DNA from: Bacteroidetes bacterium OLB9
GTDB taxonomy: Bacteria > Bacteroidota > Bacteroidia > Chitinophagales > Saprospiraceae
Assembly: GCA_001567255.1 (NCBI GenBank)
Contig: LNBW01000017.1
Location: forward strand, 1 to 64,000
Direction: 5' to 3'
Length of the DNA stretch: 64,000 nucleotides
The translations under genes were made by a program, and so were the position numbers. The notes beneath the pieces were generated by a model. It worked only from the letters and a program-made list of their open reading frames with translations, did no database searches and was not told the DNA's origin. Below, one piece after another: positions 54,414 through 64,000 of the stretch; position 1 is the first letter of the stretch; each line of letters opens with the position of its first letter.

Positions 54414-55460
54414 TTAATCTGTTTTAGTATTGTCTTGCTGATTATTTTCTTTGTTGGCTTCCTTTTCTGCTTCCCTTAGTTCGCGTTGCCTAATTCTTTC
54501 AGCTTCTTCAGCTTCATCTGCCATATCGTAGGAGCGAATAATTTCCTTGACAAGTCGATGTCTGACCACATCTTCAGCCGTTAAAAACAACTGCCCGATG
54601 CCATCAATAGGTTTGAGAATATCTAGCGCTTTTCTAAGTCCGGATTTTTGATAGCCGGGTAAATCAATTTGTGAGAGATCACCGGTGATGATGGCTTTTG
54701 CATTGGGGCCGATTCTGGTAAGAAACATTTTGAGCTGAGTGGTGGTACAGTTCTGTGCTTCATCCAGGATAATAAAAGCATGGTCTAGCGTACGGCCACG
54801 CATGAACGCCAGAGGTGCCACTTCGATGACTCTATTGGTGATGAAAAAATTTAGTTTCTCAGCAGGAATCATATCATCCAGGGCATCATAGAGCGGTCGT
54901 AAGTACGGATCTACTTTATCTTTCATATCGCCAGGCAAAAATCCCAGATGTTCACCTGCTTCGACTGCAGGCCTGGTTAGAATAATTTTTTTGACAAGCT
55001 TAGCTTTCAATGCTCTAATAGCCAGTGCCACTGCAGTATAGGTTTTGCCGGTTCCGGCTGGGCCGATAGCAAAGACAATGTCATTTTCTTCAGAACATTC
55101 GACCAGCATCTTTTGATTCTTTGTTTTAGCCTTGATCGGGGCGCCATTTTTGCCATATACAATTACGCCACCTGAAGAATGCGGACTAATTTTGTTGTCA
55201 TGGGCATGATCACTAGCGAGTATATCCTCGACCACTTGGGTAGAGAACTCCTTTTTCTGCTCAATCATGCGTACCATAATTTCTAATTTGGATTTAACCT
55301 CTTCCATACTTTTCTTGTCTCCTTTCAGCTTAATCTGATTGCCGCGGGAAGTGATCTGAACGTCCTGATAAGCTTTTTTCAACAAGTTAATTTTTACATT
55401 ATTTTCACCATAAAGTTCCAATGGGTCTATGCCGTCTATGGTCAATACTGCTTCGCTCAA
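54414..55460 (-). CDS. phoH: PhoH-family ATPase
   Basis: The 348-residue protein has an N-terminal KH-like RNA-binding domain and a PhoH P-loop ATPase: AIGPAGTGKTYTAVALAIRALK, then LTRPAVEAGEHLGFLPGDMKDKVDPYLRPLYDAL, and DEAQNCT. It is linked to RNA turnover and stress in other bacteria. The only in-frame start with similarity is TTG at 55460 (SEAVLTIDGID); no ATG is available upstream before a TAA stop. Downstream osmC follows in the same operon. Confidence 0.92.
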   Translation of the reverse strand: MSEAVLTIDGIDPLELYGENNVKINLLKKAYQDVQITSRGNQIKLKGDKKSMEEVKSKLEIMVRMIEQKKEFSTQVVEDILASDHAHDNKISPHSSGGVIVYGKNGAPIKAKTKNQKMLVECSEENDIVFAIGPAGTGKTYTAVALAIRALKAKLVKKIILTRPAVEAGEHLGFLPGDMKDKVDPYLRPLYDALDDMIPAEKLNFFITNRVIEVAPLAFMRGRTLDHAFIILDEAQNCTTTQLKMFLTRIGPNAKAIITGDLSQIDLPGYQKSGLRKALDILKPIDGIGQLFLTAEDVVRHRLVKEIIRSYDMADEAEEAERIRQRELREAEKEANKENNQQDNTKTD

Positions 55461-55653
55461 TATGATTATAATTTATTTTTTAATGACTTATAAAATGCTA
55501 TGTTTTTTAAAATACGAATGCTATTAAAAATTATATATATTAAAATGTTATAATATATTAATAATAAACCTTTTCTTTGCACACAAATATTAGGATTTAA
55601 TTTGAAATCCTGAAAAGAAGTGACAATTTTTTTAGAAAATTAACGGTATTTTG

Positions 55654-56425
55654 ATGCAAATAGTTTCCCTGACTACTGATTATGGATCTAAAGACTTTTA
55701 TGTCGCAGAATTGAAGGCGTCTATACTATCTCGTAAGAATGATTTTGCCATAGTAGATGTGAGTCACGATATAGACCGGTTTGACATTGTACAGGCGGCA
55801 TTTTTCATTCAAAATGTTGTGCCATCATTTCCACAAGGGTCTATTCATATTATCGCTGTCAATTGTAACTATAACCGTAAAACTGAATACATTTGTTTTG
55901 AACGCGATGGTCACTTTTACATTGGCCCCAACAATGGTGTATTTAGCCTGGTATTTGAGGATCTGGATGTGTCAAAAATATATATTATTGATGCGCCTAA
56001 TTCAGCGATAAACAGCGTTAATTCCTTGTTTTCTCATGCAGCAGCCTTTATAGGTCATGGTCTTCCACTGGAAGATATCGGTCCGGTAGTACCTTCTTTT
56101 ACGCACAAGTTGACCATTCAGCCTGTTGTCACTTCCAGCCAGATTCGGGCTACGGTGATACATGTGGATCATTTCGAAAATGTAGTGGTGAATCTAAAAA
56201 AGGAAACATTTGAGAAAGCTCGCGACAACCGTCAATTTGCACTCTATTATAAACCACATGATCCGATCACTTTTATCAGTAAAAATTATGGAGATGTGCC
56301 TGTAGGTGATCCGGTCGCTTTTTTTTAATTCTTCAGGTTATCTGGAAATAGCGCTCAACCTTGATAAAGCCAGCTCAATGCTCAATATCCAGAAAAACGA
56401 AATCGTACAAATCAACTTTTTCTAA
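55654..56425 (+). CDS. SAM hydrolase/adenosyltransferase-fold protein (DUF62), frameshifted near C-terminus
   Basis: The reading frame from ATG 55654 gives the DUF62 fold: VSLTTDYGSKDFYVAELKASIL (conserved DxG near N-terminus), IHIIAVNCNYNRKTEYICFERDGHFYIGPNNGVFSL, then VIHVDHFENVVVNL. It stops at 56328 after VAFF, but removing one T from a T8 run (56319-56326) continues NSSGYLEIALNLDKASSMLNIQKNEIVQINFF, to a stop at 56423. That stop overlaps the next gene's ATG (TAATG), which supports the corrected frame (256 aa). Family members hydrolyse SAM to adenosine and methionine. Confidence 0.9.
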
Positions 56426-56724
56426 TGAGTCATATCCTACGTATCGTCAGACTTACTTTTCAAGCCGATAAAACTCGCGATTTTGAGCAAATCTTCAAAG
56501 AGTCGCAACCCCTCATTGAGGCATTTGAAGGTTGTATGGGCGTAGAATTAAAAAGAGATTTTTCGAAGCCTAATGTCTATTACACGGTGAGTAGATGGCA
56601 ATGTCATGAAGATTTGGACAAATATAGAGCATCACAACTCTTTAAAACGACATGGACAAAAACCAAAGTATTATTCAGTGAAAAAGCTACCGCCTACTCG
56701 TTGATAAAAGAGTGGGAATCATAG
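56425..56724 (+). CDS. Antibiotic biosynthesis monooxygenase (ABM)-domain protein
   Basis: The 99-residue protein is a single dimeric alpha/beta-barrel domain: ILRIVRLTFQADKTRDFEQIFKESQPLIEAFEGCMGVELKRD... YYTVSRWQCHEDLDKYRAS. ABM domains appear in quinol monooxygenases and heme-degrading enzymes; which applies is not clear. Its start codon overlaps the end of the SAM hydrolase (TAATG), so the two are translated together. Confidence 0.88.
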   Translation: MSHILRIVRLTFQADKTRDFEQIFKESQPLIEAFEGCMGVELKRDFSKPNVYYTVSRWQCHEDLDKYRASQLFKTTWTKTKVLFSEKATAYSLIKEWES

Positions 56725-57004
56725 TCCAAATGCAACCATAATCACATAAAATCTAAGGGAATCCCCGACAATATATTAATTTATTTAAAATATATTTTGA
56801 AAATATGTATGGTAAACCTTTATTTTGCGTCATATTACCATACATGGAAGTCATAAAAAGGCTATCTATCCGGAAATTTTGACTTGTACATTATTACTAT
56901 TTGTATTTGCATTACTGAATATTCGTCATTACATCCGGAGCAAATTAGTCTTCGGAACTTTCATATATCAATTGACAATTTAAACGAATCATTGACAACT
57001 TTGT

Positions 57005-58060
57005 ATGAAGCATATTGTAGGAAGTGAATATAATATCCACATCAACAACTGGTCAGCACTTAAAGATACCATTTCAGCAATTCAGCCATCACAAGTTTTT
57101 GTACTAGTAGATGAAAATACAGAAAAGTACTGTTTACATCAGCTCTTTGAGCATATTGAGTTGCAAGTAAGAATTATAAGAATACCATCTGGTGAAAGAA
57201 ATAAGACGATTGAAACATGTCAACATGTTTGGTCAGATTTATTACGTAAAGGAGCAGACAGACACGCATTGATGCTCAACCTAGGAGGAGGTGTCATAGG
57301 TGATCTAGGAGGCTTTTGTGCTGCAACGTTTATGCGTGGCATTCCATATATTCAGATTCCAACTACTTTACTGGCTCAAGTAGATGCATCATTGGGTGGC
57401 AAAACCGGAGTGGATTTTGGTGGATTTAAAAATATGATTGGACTTATCCAACAACCGCTTGCAGTTTTTGTCTATACTGATTACCTGGAAACTCTGCCGG
57501 ATGAACACATGAAAAGTGGATTTGCTGAATTGCTTAAACATGGGCTCATTGCTGATAAAAATGAGTGGCAGACACTTTCTAAGTCTAACCTCGATAGTCT
57601 TGAATTTGAAAATATTGTATATCAATCTCTCCTTATTAAAAAGGCAGTCACTGATCAGGACCCAGGAGAAAAAGGCGTCAGAAAGATACTGAATTTTGGA
57701 CATACCATCGGCCATGCCGTAGAATCTTACTGGATGGATAGTCGCACTCCATTGTTACACGGAGAAGCTGTGGCTATAGGAATGGTTTCAGAAGCCTTCT
57801 TGTCTTATCGGGTGGGCAATATTTCAGAGACCGATTTGTTTGATATTCGAAATTCTATTATCAAGCTATATGGTCATCATCCTAAATATGTTAAGCCTGC
57901 GGAGCAGCTTTTAGACTTGATGAAATCAGACAAGAAAAATTACAAAGGAGAATATCGCTTTTCGCTACTTCAGTCTATAGGTCGGGCGGAGTATGATGTG
58001 GCGGTGGCATCAGAGTTTGTTGAAGAAAGTTTACTTTTTTATAAAGAAAGAATAGGGTAA
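57005..58060 (+). CDS. aroB: 3-dehydroquinate synthase
   Basis: A 351-residue NAD- and metal-dependent enzyme for shikimate biosynthesis: DENTEKYC, IPSGERNKTIETCQHVWSDLLRKGADR, LGGGVIGDLGGFCAATFMRGIPYIQIPTTLLAQVDASLGGKTGVDF, SGFAELLKHGLIADK and LNFGHTIGHAVESYW (zinc ligands). It forms dehydroquinate from DAHP. It is followed by a sialidase gene, so the pair may be cotranscribed though functionally unrelated. Confidence 0.96.
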   Translation: MKHIVGSEYNIHINNWSALKDTISAIQPSQVFVLVDENTEKYCLHQLFEHIELQVRIIRIPSGERNKTIETCQHVWSDLLRKGADRHALMLNLGGGVIGDLGGFCAATFMRGIPYIQIPTTLLAQVDASLGGKTGVDFGGFKNMIGLIQQPLAVFVYTDYLETLPDEHMKSGFAELLKHGLIADKNEWQTLSKSNLDSLEFENIVYQSLLIKKAVTDQDPGEKGVRKILNFGHTIGHAVESYWMDSRTPLLHGEAVAIGMVSEAFLSYRVGNISETDLFDIRNSIIKLYGHHPKYVKPAEQLLDLMKSDKKNYKGEYRFSLLQSIGRAEYDVAVASEFVEESLLFYKERIG

Positions 58061-58116
58061 AAGATCACTGCTTTATGTTGTATTGTCCATCAGCCAGAAG
58101 ACACTTATGCACTGCA

Positions 58117-59265
58117 ATGTTAAGTCGTGTGAGCTGGACTTTTATAGTGATTTTAATGAGTTTTGTCCTTTATGCACAAGACAATGTACCTGTTTTTATA
58201 TCAGGTCAGGATGGATTTAAAAGCTTCAGAATACCCGCCATCATTACTATGCCAGATGGAAAACTCCTTGCTTTTGCTGAAGGAAGAGTACATCACTCAG
58301 GTGACTTTGGAGATGTAGATATTGTGATGAAAACCAGCAGTGATAAGGGCAAAACCTGGAGTTCAACACGGACGGTGGTCAATTATGATACCCTACAAGC
58401 AGGTAATTGTGCACCTGTTTTAGATGTAATGGACCCTAACTATCCACAAGGCAGGATATTTCTCTTTTACAATACAGGCAATAACCACGAATACGAAGTG
58501 AGAAAAGGAAATGGGCTGCGTGAAGTGTGGTACATCACATCAACAGATGCAGGTGAGACATGGAGTAAACCAGTCAACATTACCACCCAGGTTCATAAGC
58601 CATTGAGACCATATATTCATCCGCAATATAATTTTGCGGAAGACTGGCGGGCTTACGCTAATACGCCCGGTCATGCTATACAAATCACCAGGGGCAAGTA
58701 CAAAGGCCGACTGTATATTGCTGCTAACCATTCCTATGGAGATCCACAGCCCAATGGTAAAGATTATCGGGCTCATGGTTATTATTCTGATGATCATGGA
58801 AAAACGTTCCGTATCAGTGACAATGTAAGTCTGGAAGGAGGAAATGAAAGTATGGCGGTAGAACTTCCAGGTGGCAGGTTGATGCTTAATATTCGAAATC
58901 AAGCTGGCTTCATTAAAGCCAGGTATGTTGCACTGAGTAAAGATGGTGGCCAGTCATGGTATAAGGAGTATTTTGATGATCAATTGCCGGATCCGGTATG
59001 CCAGGGTTCTATACTCAGGATAAATAAGAAAACTATTGCTTTTTGCAACCTAAATAATACTATAAAACGCAACAACTTAACGCTTAGGATCAGCACCAAT
59101 AAGGGTAAAACATGGAAAAAGTCAATCCCCATTTATAGTAATGATCAAATAAACAGTGCGGCTGCCTATTCTGACCTTGTTTTGCTTGATAAAAATACTA
59201 TCGGTATTCTGTATGAGAAAGACAATTACAGTCAGATCGTTTTCAAGGCCGTTAGATGGAAGTAG
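58117..59265 (+). CDS. Exported sialidase (exo-alpha-sialidase)
   Basis: From the ATG at 58117 (MLSRVSWTFIVILMSFVLYAQ, a signal peptide; a start at 58075 would precede it oddly) the protein is 382 residues. It has FRIP (37-40), the Arg of the sialic-acid triad, and at least five Asp boxes (SSDKGKTW, STDAGETW, SDDHGKTF, SKDGGQSW, STNKGKTW), plus the catalytic loop PHGFRIP-type region replaced by the usual EGGNESMAVELPGG. It would release terminal sialic acid from glycoproteins. No T9SS domain was seen, so it is probably periplasmic. Confidence 0.92.
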   Translation: MLSRVSWTFIVILMSFVLYAQDNVPVFISGQDGFKSFRIPAIITMPDGKLLAFAEGRVHHSGDFGDVDIVMKTSSDKGKTWSSTRTVVNYDTLQAGNCAPVLDVMDPNYPQGRIFLFYNTGNNHEYEVRKGNGLREVWYITSTDAGETWSKPVNITTQVHKPLRPYIHPQYNFAEDWRAYANTPGHAIQITRGKYKGRLYIAANHSYGDPQPNGKDYRAHGYYSDDHGKTFRISDNVSLEGGNESMAVELPGGRLMLNIRNQAGFIKARYVALSKDGGQSWYKEYFDDQLPDPVCQGSILRINKKTIAFCNLNNTIKRNNLTLRISTNKGKTWKKSIPIYSNDQINSAAAYSDLVLLDKNTIGILYEKDNYSQIVFKAVRWK

Positions 59266-59439
59266 CTTTTGACAGCAAGCATTCTAGATGATGATTTGAG
59301 CTTCTATTCAAAAAAACTTACCTGGCTTTCTATTTAGAAAACATTGCGTCAAATCATGTGAAAAAGCTATATTTTTCTACAAAGTCTAAATAATCTCATA
59401 TCTTTATATTTTAATTTTTTCATTTTCATAACTGACCTC

Positions 59440-61350
59440 ATGAATCGAAATTGTATGATATGGTTGATGACAGGTATGTTTATTTTGTTGTTTGAAAACA
59501 TACTTATGGCTGATAAAATGTACGATTACACACCTGGCGTTTCCATTGCATTAACCGGAATAGAGCCTCATTATGACGTAAAATATTATAGACTTAACCT
59601 CAATGCTGATCCTGCGATTCGTTATATAAGTGGTGCCGTTACCACATATTTTCAAGTGAAAGATGCTGACTTTGACTATATTCAGTTGAACTTGAGAAAC
59701 AACATGACGGTGGATTCAGTAAAATATGCTGGAAATCTACTGTCTGGTTATAGTTTTATCAATAGCAATACCTTAAATATTCCTCTACCGGTGACCATTC
59801 CTATAGACCAACTGGACTCTATAACTGTGTATTATAAAGGTGTTCCGATCCAGGATGGTTATGGCACTTTTAGTACTGCTAGTACTGGGTGCAGCGGTTC
59901 AAATACTAGAGTAATGTGGACTTTGTCCGAGCCCTATGGGGCTAAGAATTGGTGGCCATGTAAGGATGGCCTTACTGACAAGGCAGATTCCATTGATATT
60001 ATTGTGACGTGCCCTGTTCCTTACAGAGTCGGAGCAAATGGATTACTGATTGATTCCACTACTCATACTGGCAACAATACCACCACTTATCATTGGAAAC
60101 ACAAATATCCTATTCCGGCTTATCTTGTTGCTTTTGCTGTGGCCAATTATACCAGTTATGTCAATAAGGTGCCGGTGTCACCTGGAGATACAATCGAAGT
60201 ACTGAATTATATCTATCCGTGTAATACTTCTGCTCCTAACCAAACCCCAAACATCATACCCATATTCCAATACTTCATTGATGCTTTTGGAGACTATCCT
60301 TATGCAAATGAAAAATATGGTCATGCACAATGTGGATTTGGAGGAGGAATGGAACACAGTACGATGAGCTTTATGGGCAGTTTTGGCAAATCATTGATGG
60401 GACATGAACTCGGACACCAGTGGTTTGGCAATAAAGTGACCTGTGGATCATGGCAAGATATCTGGCTGAATGAGGGATTTGCAGGTTACACTGAGGGCCT
60501 GATTTGCGAACAAGGTCTCGGAGATCAATCATGGCTTAATTGGAAATCTAATAGAATAACCAATGTAACCAATAATAATTATGGTTCAACCTATGTGTAT
60601 GACACTACGAGTGTAAGCAATATTTTCAATAGTCGTCTGACTTATAATAAAGGCTCACTGATTGTACATATGTTGCGATGGGAATTGGGCGATAGCCTCT
60701 TTTTCCTTACGATACAAAACTATCTAAATCATCCTGATCTTGCCTACGGCTTTGCCCGCACCCCTGATTTAATTAATGTGATACAATCTACAACTGGGCG
60801 AGACATGAATGAATTTTTTGATGATTGGCTCTACGGGCAAGGTTGGCCTAATTACAATATCTCTTGGTCATTAGACCCATTGTGTGATAAAGTCTATGTA
60901 ACAATCAATCAAACCCACTCTGCTAATCAAGGTACTTTTTTTGAAATGTCAGTTCCTATAGCCTTTTCAGATGGAACCAATACGGATACCATCATTTTTA
61001 AACAAGATGCTCCCGGAAAAATCGACTTTGTACAGGAGCTCAGTTTTAGTCCTACCTCAGCAACGTTTGATCCGGAAAAATGGTTGTGTGCTAAAGCTAC
61101 AATCAGCAATACACCATTTAACAATAGACCGCGACAGATTGTGTGGAATGGCTCTGTGAATAACGACTGGCACAATGCTGCTAACTGGGATTGCGGTGTA
61201 CCTACTCTTCAAGACGAGGTGTGGATACCTGAAGGTACTCCTACATGTAAAATACTGAAGGGCAATACAGGTGAATGTCATAAAATTAATGTAGCAACAA
61301 CGGCCAATCTCATCATTGAAGACACTGCGACATTAACTGTGGAGGAGTGA
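59440..61350 (+). CDS. Exported M1-family metallopeptidase
   Basis: The 636-residue protein has a signal region (MIWLMTGMFILLFENILMA) and an M1 peptidase fold: GGGMEH (301-306), zinc motif HELGHQWFG (H322-E323-H326) and WLNEGFAGY (E345 as third ligand). It hydrolyses peptides at the N-terminus. After ~565 there is a small beta domain (WNGSVNNDWHNAANWDCGVPTLQDEVWIP), seen in other secreted Bacteroidota proteins; the usual T9SS sorting motif is not evident and the protein ends LIIEDTATLTVEE. Confidence 0.93.
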   Translation: MNRNCMIWLMTGMFILLFENILMADKMYDYTPGVSIALTGIEPHYDVKYYRLNLNADPAIRYISGAVTTYFQVKDADFDYIQLNLRNNMTVDSVKYAGNLLSGYSFINSNTLNIPLPVTIPIDQLDSITVYYKGVPIQDGYGTFSTASTGCSGSNTRVMWTLSEPYGAKNWWPCKDGLTDKADSIDIIVTCPVPYRVGANGLLIDSTTHTGNNTTTYHWKHKYPIPAYLVAFAVANYTSYVNKVPVSPGDTIEVLNYIYPCNTSAPNQTPNIIPIFQYFIDAFGDYPYANEKYGHAQCGFGGGMEHSTMSFMGSFGKSLMGHELGHQWFGNKVTCGSWQDIWLNEGFAGYTEGLICEQGLGDQSWLNWKSNRITNVTNNNYGSTYVYDTTSVSNIFNSRLTYNKGSLIVHMLRWELGDSLFFLTIQNYLNHPDLAYGFARTPDLINVIQSTTGRDMNEFFDDWLYGQGWPNYNISWSLDPLCDKVYVTINQTHSANQGTFFEMSVPIAFSDGTNTDTIIFKQDAPGKIDFVQELSFSPTSATFDPEKWLCAKATISNTPFNNRPRQIVWNGSVNNDWHNAANWDCGVPTLQDEVWIPEGTPTCKILKGNTGECHKINVATTANLIIEDTATLTVEE

Positions 61351-61448
61351 TATTAAGACTGGTACATTCATCATTAATAAATTTAAGAAAATCTTGTAAC
61401 ATGATTTCTCCTCATATTTAATAAAAAACGCCTATTTTGCATTTGAAT

Positions 61449-64000
61449 ATGTGGAGATATCTATTTTTTGGCTTGTTTTTGTGTACGGTTTTCGGCCTTT
61501 CAGCCCAAAGCATTAATACCACTTTTGGTAAAAACAGGGTGCAATTTCATGATGATTTTAATAATTGGTGGCAATACGAATCTACAAATTTTGTGACGTA
61601 TTGGTATGGTAAAGCTAGAAATGTAGCCGAACCCACTATTCTGATGGCAGAGATGGACCATGATGCCATACAACGAGTACTCGAACATCGCATCAATGAT
61701 AAAATTGAGATTATCGTTTATCTTGATATTTCTGACCTGAAACAATCCAATATCGGCACAGAGGAAACATTTAGCAATAAAACCGGGGAGACCAAAATAG
61801 TCGGAAACAAAATGTTTGTCTATTTTGATGGCAATCATCAGCACCTACGTCAAAAAATCAAAGAAGGTATTGCTACTGTTTATCTCAATAATATGTTATT
61901 TGGCTCCAATCTACAGGAGATTATTCAGAATGCAGTATTGCTCAATATTCCTGAATGGTATCATGACGGAATTATTGCCTACGCTGCCTCACCATGGAAT
62001 GCACAAAGCGAAGAAGAACTGCGAGATTTGTGGCATAATGATGAAGATAATAGAGATTTTAAAAAACTCTCTGCTGAACATCCTCGAATTGCAGGACACG
62101 CTATGTGGTTTTTTATTGATCAGTATTATGGGAAATCTACTATTTCCAACCTGCTGTATCTGACTAAAATCAGCCGTGGTATGGAAAACAGTTTTGAGTA
62201 CATACTGAATACAGACTTGAAAACACTTGAAAAAGAATGGTCAGGATTTTATACTGAATATTTTGATGCTGAAAAAGGTAAATATGAAAATCACTCAGGA
62301 GCAAAAGATTTAAAAATAGCAGGGAGAAATAAAATTCCGGTTAGCACAATGAGTCTGAGTCCTGGTGGCCAACAATTAGCCTATGTCACCAATGACCAGG
62401 GGAAAGTAAGTATTTATTTACATGATTTCAAAACTGGTAAAGAAAAACGCATATTTAAGTATGGTTATAAAAACGTATTTCAGGAGACTGATTATAATTA
62501 CCCTATGGTAACATGGCATCCGGATGGGCATGAGCTGACCATTTTGTATGAACGACGAGATGTGATAAAGTTGGTCAAATATCGCATGGATACAGGAGAG
62601 AAGATGGAACAAATCGTACCTACTGAATTTCAACGTATATACAGCGTGAGCTATGTGGATGACTGGGACTATATATTTTCTGCTTCTGTGGATGGATGGG
62701 GTGATTTGTTCAGGTATAAATCTAAAAGGAGGATTCAAGAGAGAATTACAAATGACTTTTATGATGACCTGGATGCAAGTTATATTTCTTATAAAGGTAA
62801 AAAAGGCATTCTCTTCACTTCTAATCGACCTAATGAAGTAATCAAGCAAATGAAATTTGACACCATTCTGCCATTGGGTACTTTTGATGTTTTCTTTCTT
62901 CCAGATGGTGAAAATATGGCTGAAAGACTTACAAATACGCCTTATTCAAACGATATAAAACCATTGATTTATAAAGATAATCAAATAATTTGCTTAGGAG
63001 ATCAGACTGGTGTGGTCAATACCTATGTAATAAAGGAAGAAGGAAAATTGTACGCTTTAAGCAATTTGGATAGGAATATCACTGGACACAGCTTGACGAG
63101 CGGATCGGACATTTATCTTAAAACATTTAGAAAGAATGGTCGGTACAGGGTAAGTAAAGAAAAGATAAACACAGAGTTAGCTGTCGCACCCGTTCCGACA
63201 ATGTCAGGACTTTCTATGAATGTTCAACCTTTGCCGGCAGCCATTGCAGAGAAGAATGAGTTGAAGGCAGAACAAAATAAAGAAGTAGAAGAAGGTTTCA
63301 AATTTCAGACTCCTTTTGGAGATCCGCCAGTGATAGAGCCTATAAAAGTGCGGCAGCCGGACAAAAAATCGGTAAAGGACTTCAGCATTCAGATCAATAG
63401 GCCATACATACCATCTAAGCCACTGGAGCCATTTGACAATATTAGAGCTATTGCAGCTAATAACAAATTTGCCATCACAAATGTGACAACTAAGATGGAC
63501 AACGACTTACTTTTTGACGGTCTAGAGAGCTATACAGGTGACAGACAGCAATTGTTGACCACCCCGTTAGGCATCCTTCTTAAAGCAGAAATACAGGACT
63601 TATTTGAAGATCATCAGATAGAAGCAGGTGTGCGCATACCTACTTCGTTTAGTGGTTCAGAAGTTTTTCTGGTATATGATAATAAAAAACAACGCATTGA
63701 CAAAAAATATGCTCTGTACCGAAAATCTACTAGGTATAATAACGATATTCCACTCGGCAGCAATCTATTGTCCCGATCAAAAAAGACCACCTTGCTTGGA
63801 TTGTATCAACTTAAATATCCCTTTGATATCTACCGGTCTGTGAGAGCTACAGGAAGTCTTCGAATAGATAGGTATATGCAACTCAGTACTGAGCATCGTT
63901 CATTTAGTGCGCCACTAGTCAGCGAAAAGCGAGCTAGTATTAAGTTGGAGTATGTCTATGACAATACCCATGACGAAGCTCTCAATATCAAACATGGCAC
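61449..64000 (+). CDS. Large exported protein with PD40/WD40-like repeats (runs off window)
   Basis: From the ATG at 61449 the frame is open for 850 codons to base 64000 and was checked at three points (62340, 63180, 63960) without a stop. It has a signal peptide (WRYLFFGLFLCTVFGLSAQ), a region like a gluzincin peptidase without a clear HExxH (VLLNIPEWYHDGIIAYAAS, EHPRIAGHAMWFFIDQYYG), then a PD40/TolB-type beta-propeller (VSTMSLSPGGQQLAYVTN..., VTWHPDGHELTILYERRD). The final visible part (SIKLEYVYDNTHDEALNIK) suggests an outer-membrane beta-barrel. Similar three-part proteins are annotated in Bacteroidota as TolB-like; function unknown. Confidence 0.75.
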   Translation, partial: MWRYLFFGLFLCTVFGLSAQSINTTFGKNRVQFHDDFNNWWQYESTNFVTYWYGKARNVAEPTILMAEMDHDAIQRVLEHRINDKIEIIVYLDISDLKQSNIGTEETFSNKTGETKIVGNKMFVYFDGNHQHLRQKIKEGIATVYLNNMLFGSNLQEIIQNAVLLNIPEWYHDGIIAYAASPWNAQSEEELRDLWHNDEDNRDFKKLSAEHPRIAGHAMWFFIDQYYGKSTISNLLYLTKISRGMENSFEYILNTDLKTLEKEWSGFYTEYFDAEKGKYENHSGAKDLKIAGRNKIPVSTMSLSPGGQQLAYVTNDQGKVSIYLHDFKTGKEKRIFKYGYKNVFQETDYNYPMVTWHPDGHELTILYERRDVIKLVKYRMDTGEKMEQIVPTEFQRIYSVSYVDDWDYIFSASVDGWGDLFRYKSKRRIQERITNDFYDDLDASYISYKGKKGILFTSNRPNEVIKQMKFDTILPLGTFDVFFLPDGENMAERLTNTPYSNDIKPLIYKDNQIICLGDQTGVVNTYVIKEEGKLYALSNLDRNITGHSLTSGSDIYLKTFRKNGRYRVSKEKINTELAVAPVPTMSGLSMNVQPLPAAIAEKNELKAEQNKEVEEGFKFQTPFGDPPVIEPIKVRQPDKKSVKDFSIQINRPYIPSKPLEPFDNIRAIAANNKFAITNVTTKMDNDLLFDGLESYTGDRQQLLTTPLGILLKAEIQDLFEDHQIEAGVRIPTSFSGSEVFLVYDNKKQRIDKKYALYRKSTRYNNDIPLGSNLLSRSKKTTLLGLYQLKYPFDIYRSVRATGSLRIDRYMQLSTEHRSFSAPLVSEKRASIKLEYVYDNTHDEALNIKHG

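Noticed and set aside
1..64000. CRISPR array, rRNA or complete insertion sequence
   Set aside because: No regularly spaced short repeats, no rRNA motifs and no full transposase gene were seen on reading.

Overview
The window is a chromosomal segment of a Bacteroidota bacterium. Evidence includes three type IX secretion (T9SS) sorting-domain proteins, Bacteroidota-type -7 boxes (TAnnTTTG), Bacteroidota-specific families (CzcA-TolC fusion, DUF6175) and AT-rich spacers. The housekeeping set (GltX, ClpB, SucC, AroA, AroB, PhoH) suits a Saprospiria/Chitinophagia-like lineage, but I cannot name a species.

Layout. 0-7.3 kb (minus strand): a metal-efflux island with a cytochrome b561-like fragment, CusB/CzcB adaptor, a CzcA pump fused to its TolC-type outer-membrane partner, two His-rich exported proteins and a TetR regulator. 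7.4-9 kb: a nuclease remnant (DUF1016) and a tyrosine recombinase, so the island has a mobile origin. 9-18.3 kb: small membrane proteins, then two minus-strand operons. One encodes a TerB-like/zinc-ribbon membrane protein, an SPFH-GYF2 protein, a GYF2 protein and a membrane protein. The other encodes an exported coiled-coil protein, a CsgG-like protein, a lipoprotein, a DUF6175 protein and an exported helical protein. Two ~300-bp direct repeats, each carrying a candidate promoter and leader, bracket this block. This is my best candidate for an undescribed envelope system.

18.3-25.4 kb: an accessory array of small minus-strand genes (GrpB, several VOC/glyoxalase proteins, ArsR-SRPBCC-VOC operon, broken Fic, methyltransferase and GNAT genes). 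Three copies of an imperfect ~120-bp repeat sit directly 3' of genes, like a gene-cassette array. 25.8-30.6 kb: a tandemly duplicated pair of lipoprotein plus T9SS cargo genes, each T9SS gene followed by a long imperfect hairpin; one T9SS copy and one lipoprotein copy are broken.

31.3-41 kb: a divergent acyl-metabolism cluster with FabG-like SDR and a helical protein on the minus strand, and Na+/solute symporter, atypical KAS III, acyl-CoA ligase, lipoprotein, outer-membrane protein and alpha/beta hydrolase on the plus strand. 41-64 kb: mostly core genes (polysaccharide deacetylase, gltX, clpB, rhomboid protease, SdpI-like, sucC, aroA, osmC, phoH, SAM hydrolase, ABM monooxygenase, aroB) plus exported enzymes (T9SS protein, sialidase, M1 peptidase) and a large exported protein that runs off the end.

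Several genes (T9SS at 29.5 kb, OsmC, SAM hydrolase, GNAT) each carry a one-base insertion in a mononucleotide run. This may reflect sequencing indels rather than true gene loss, and affects how their ends should be read.
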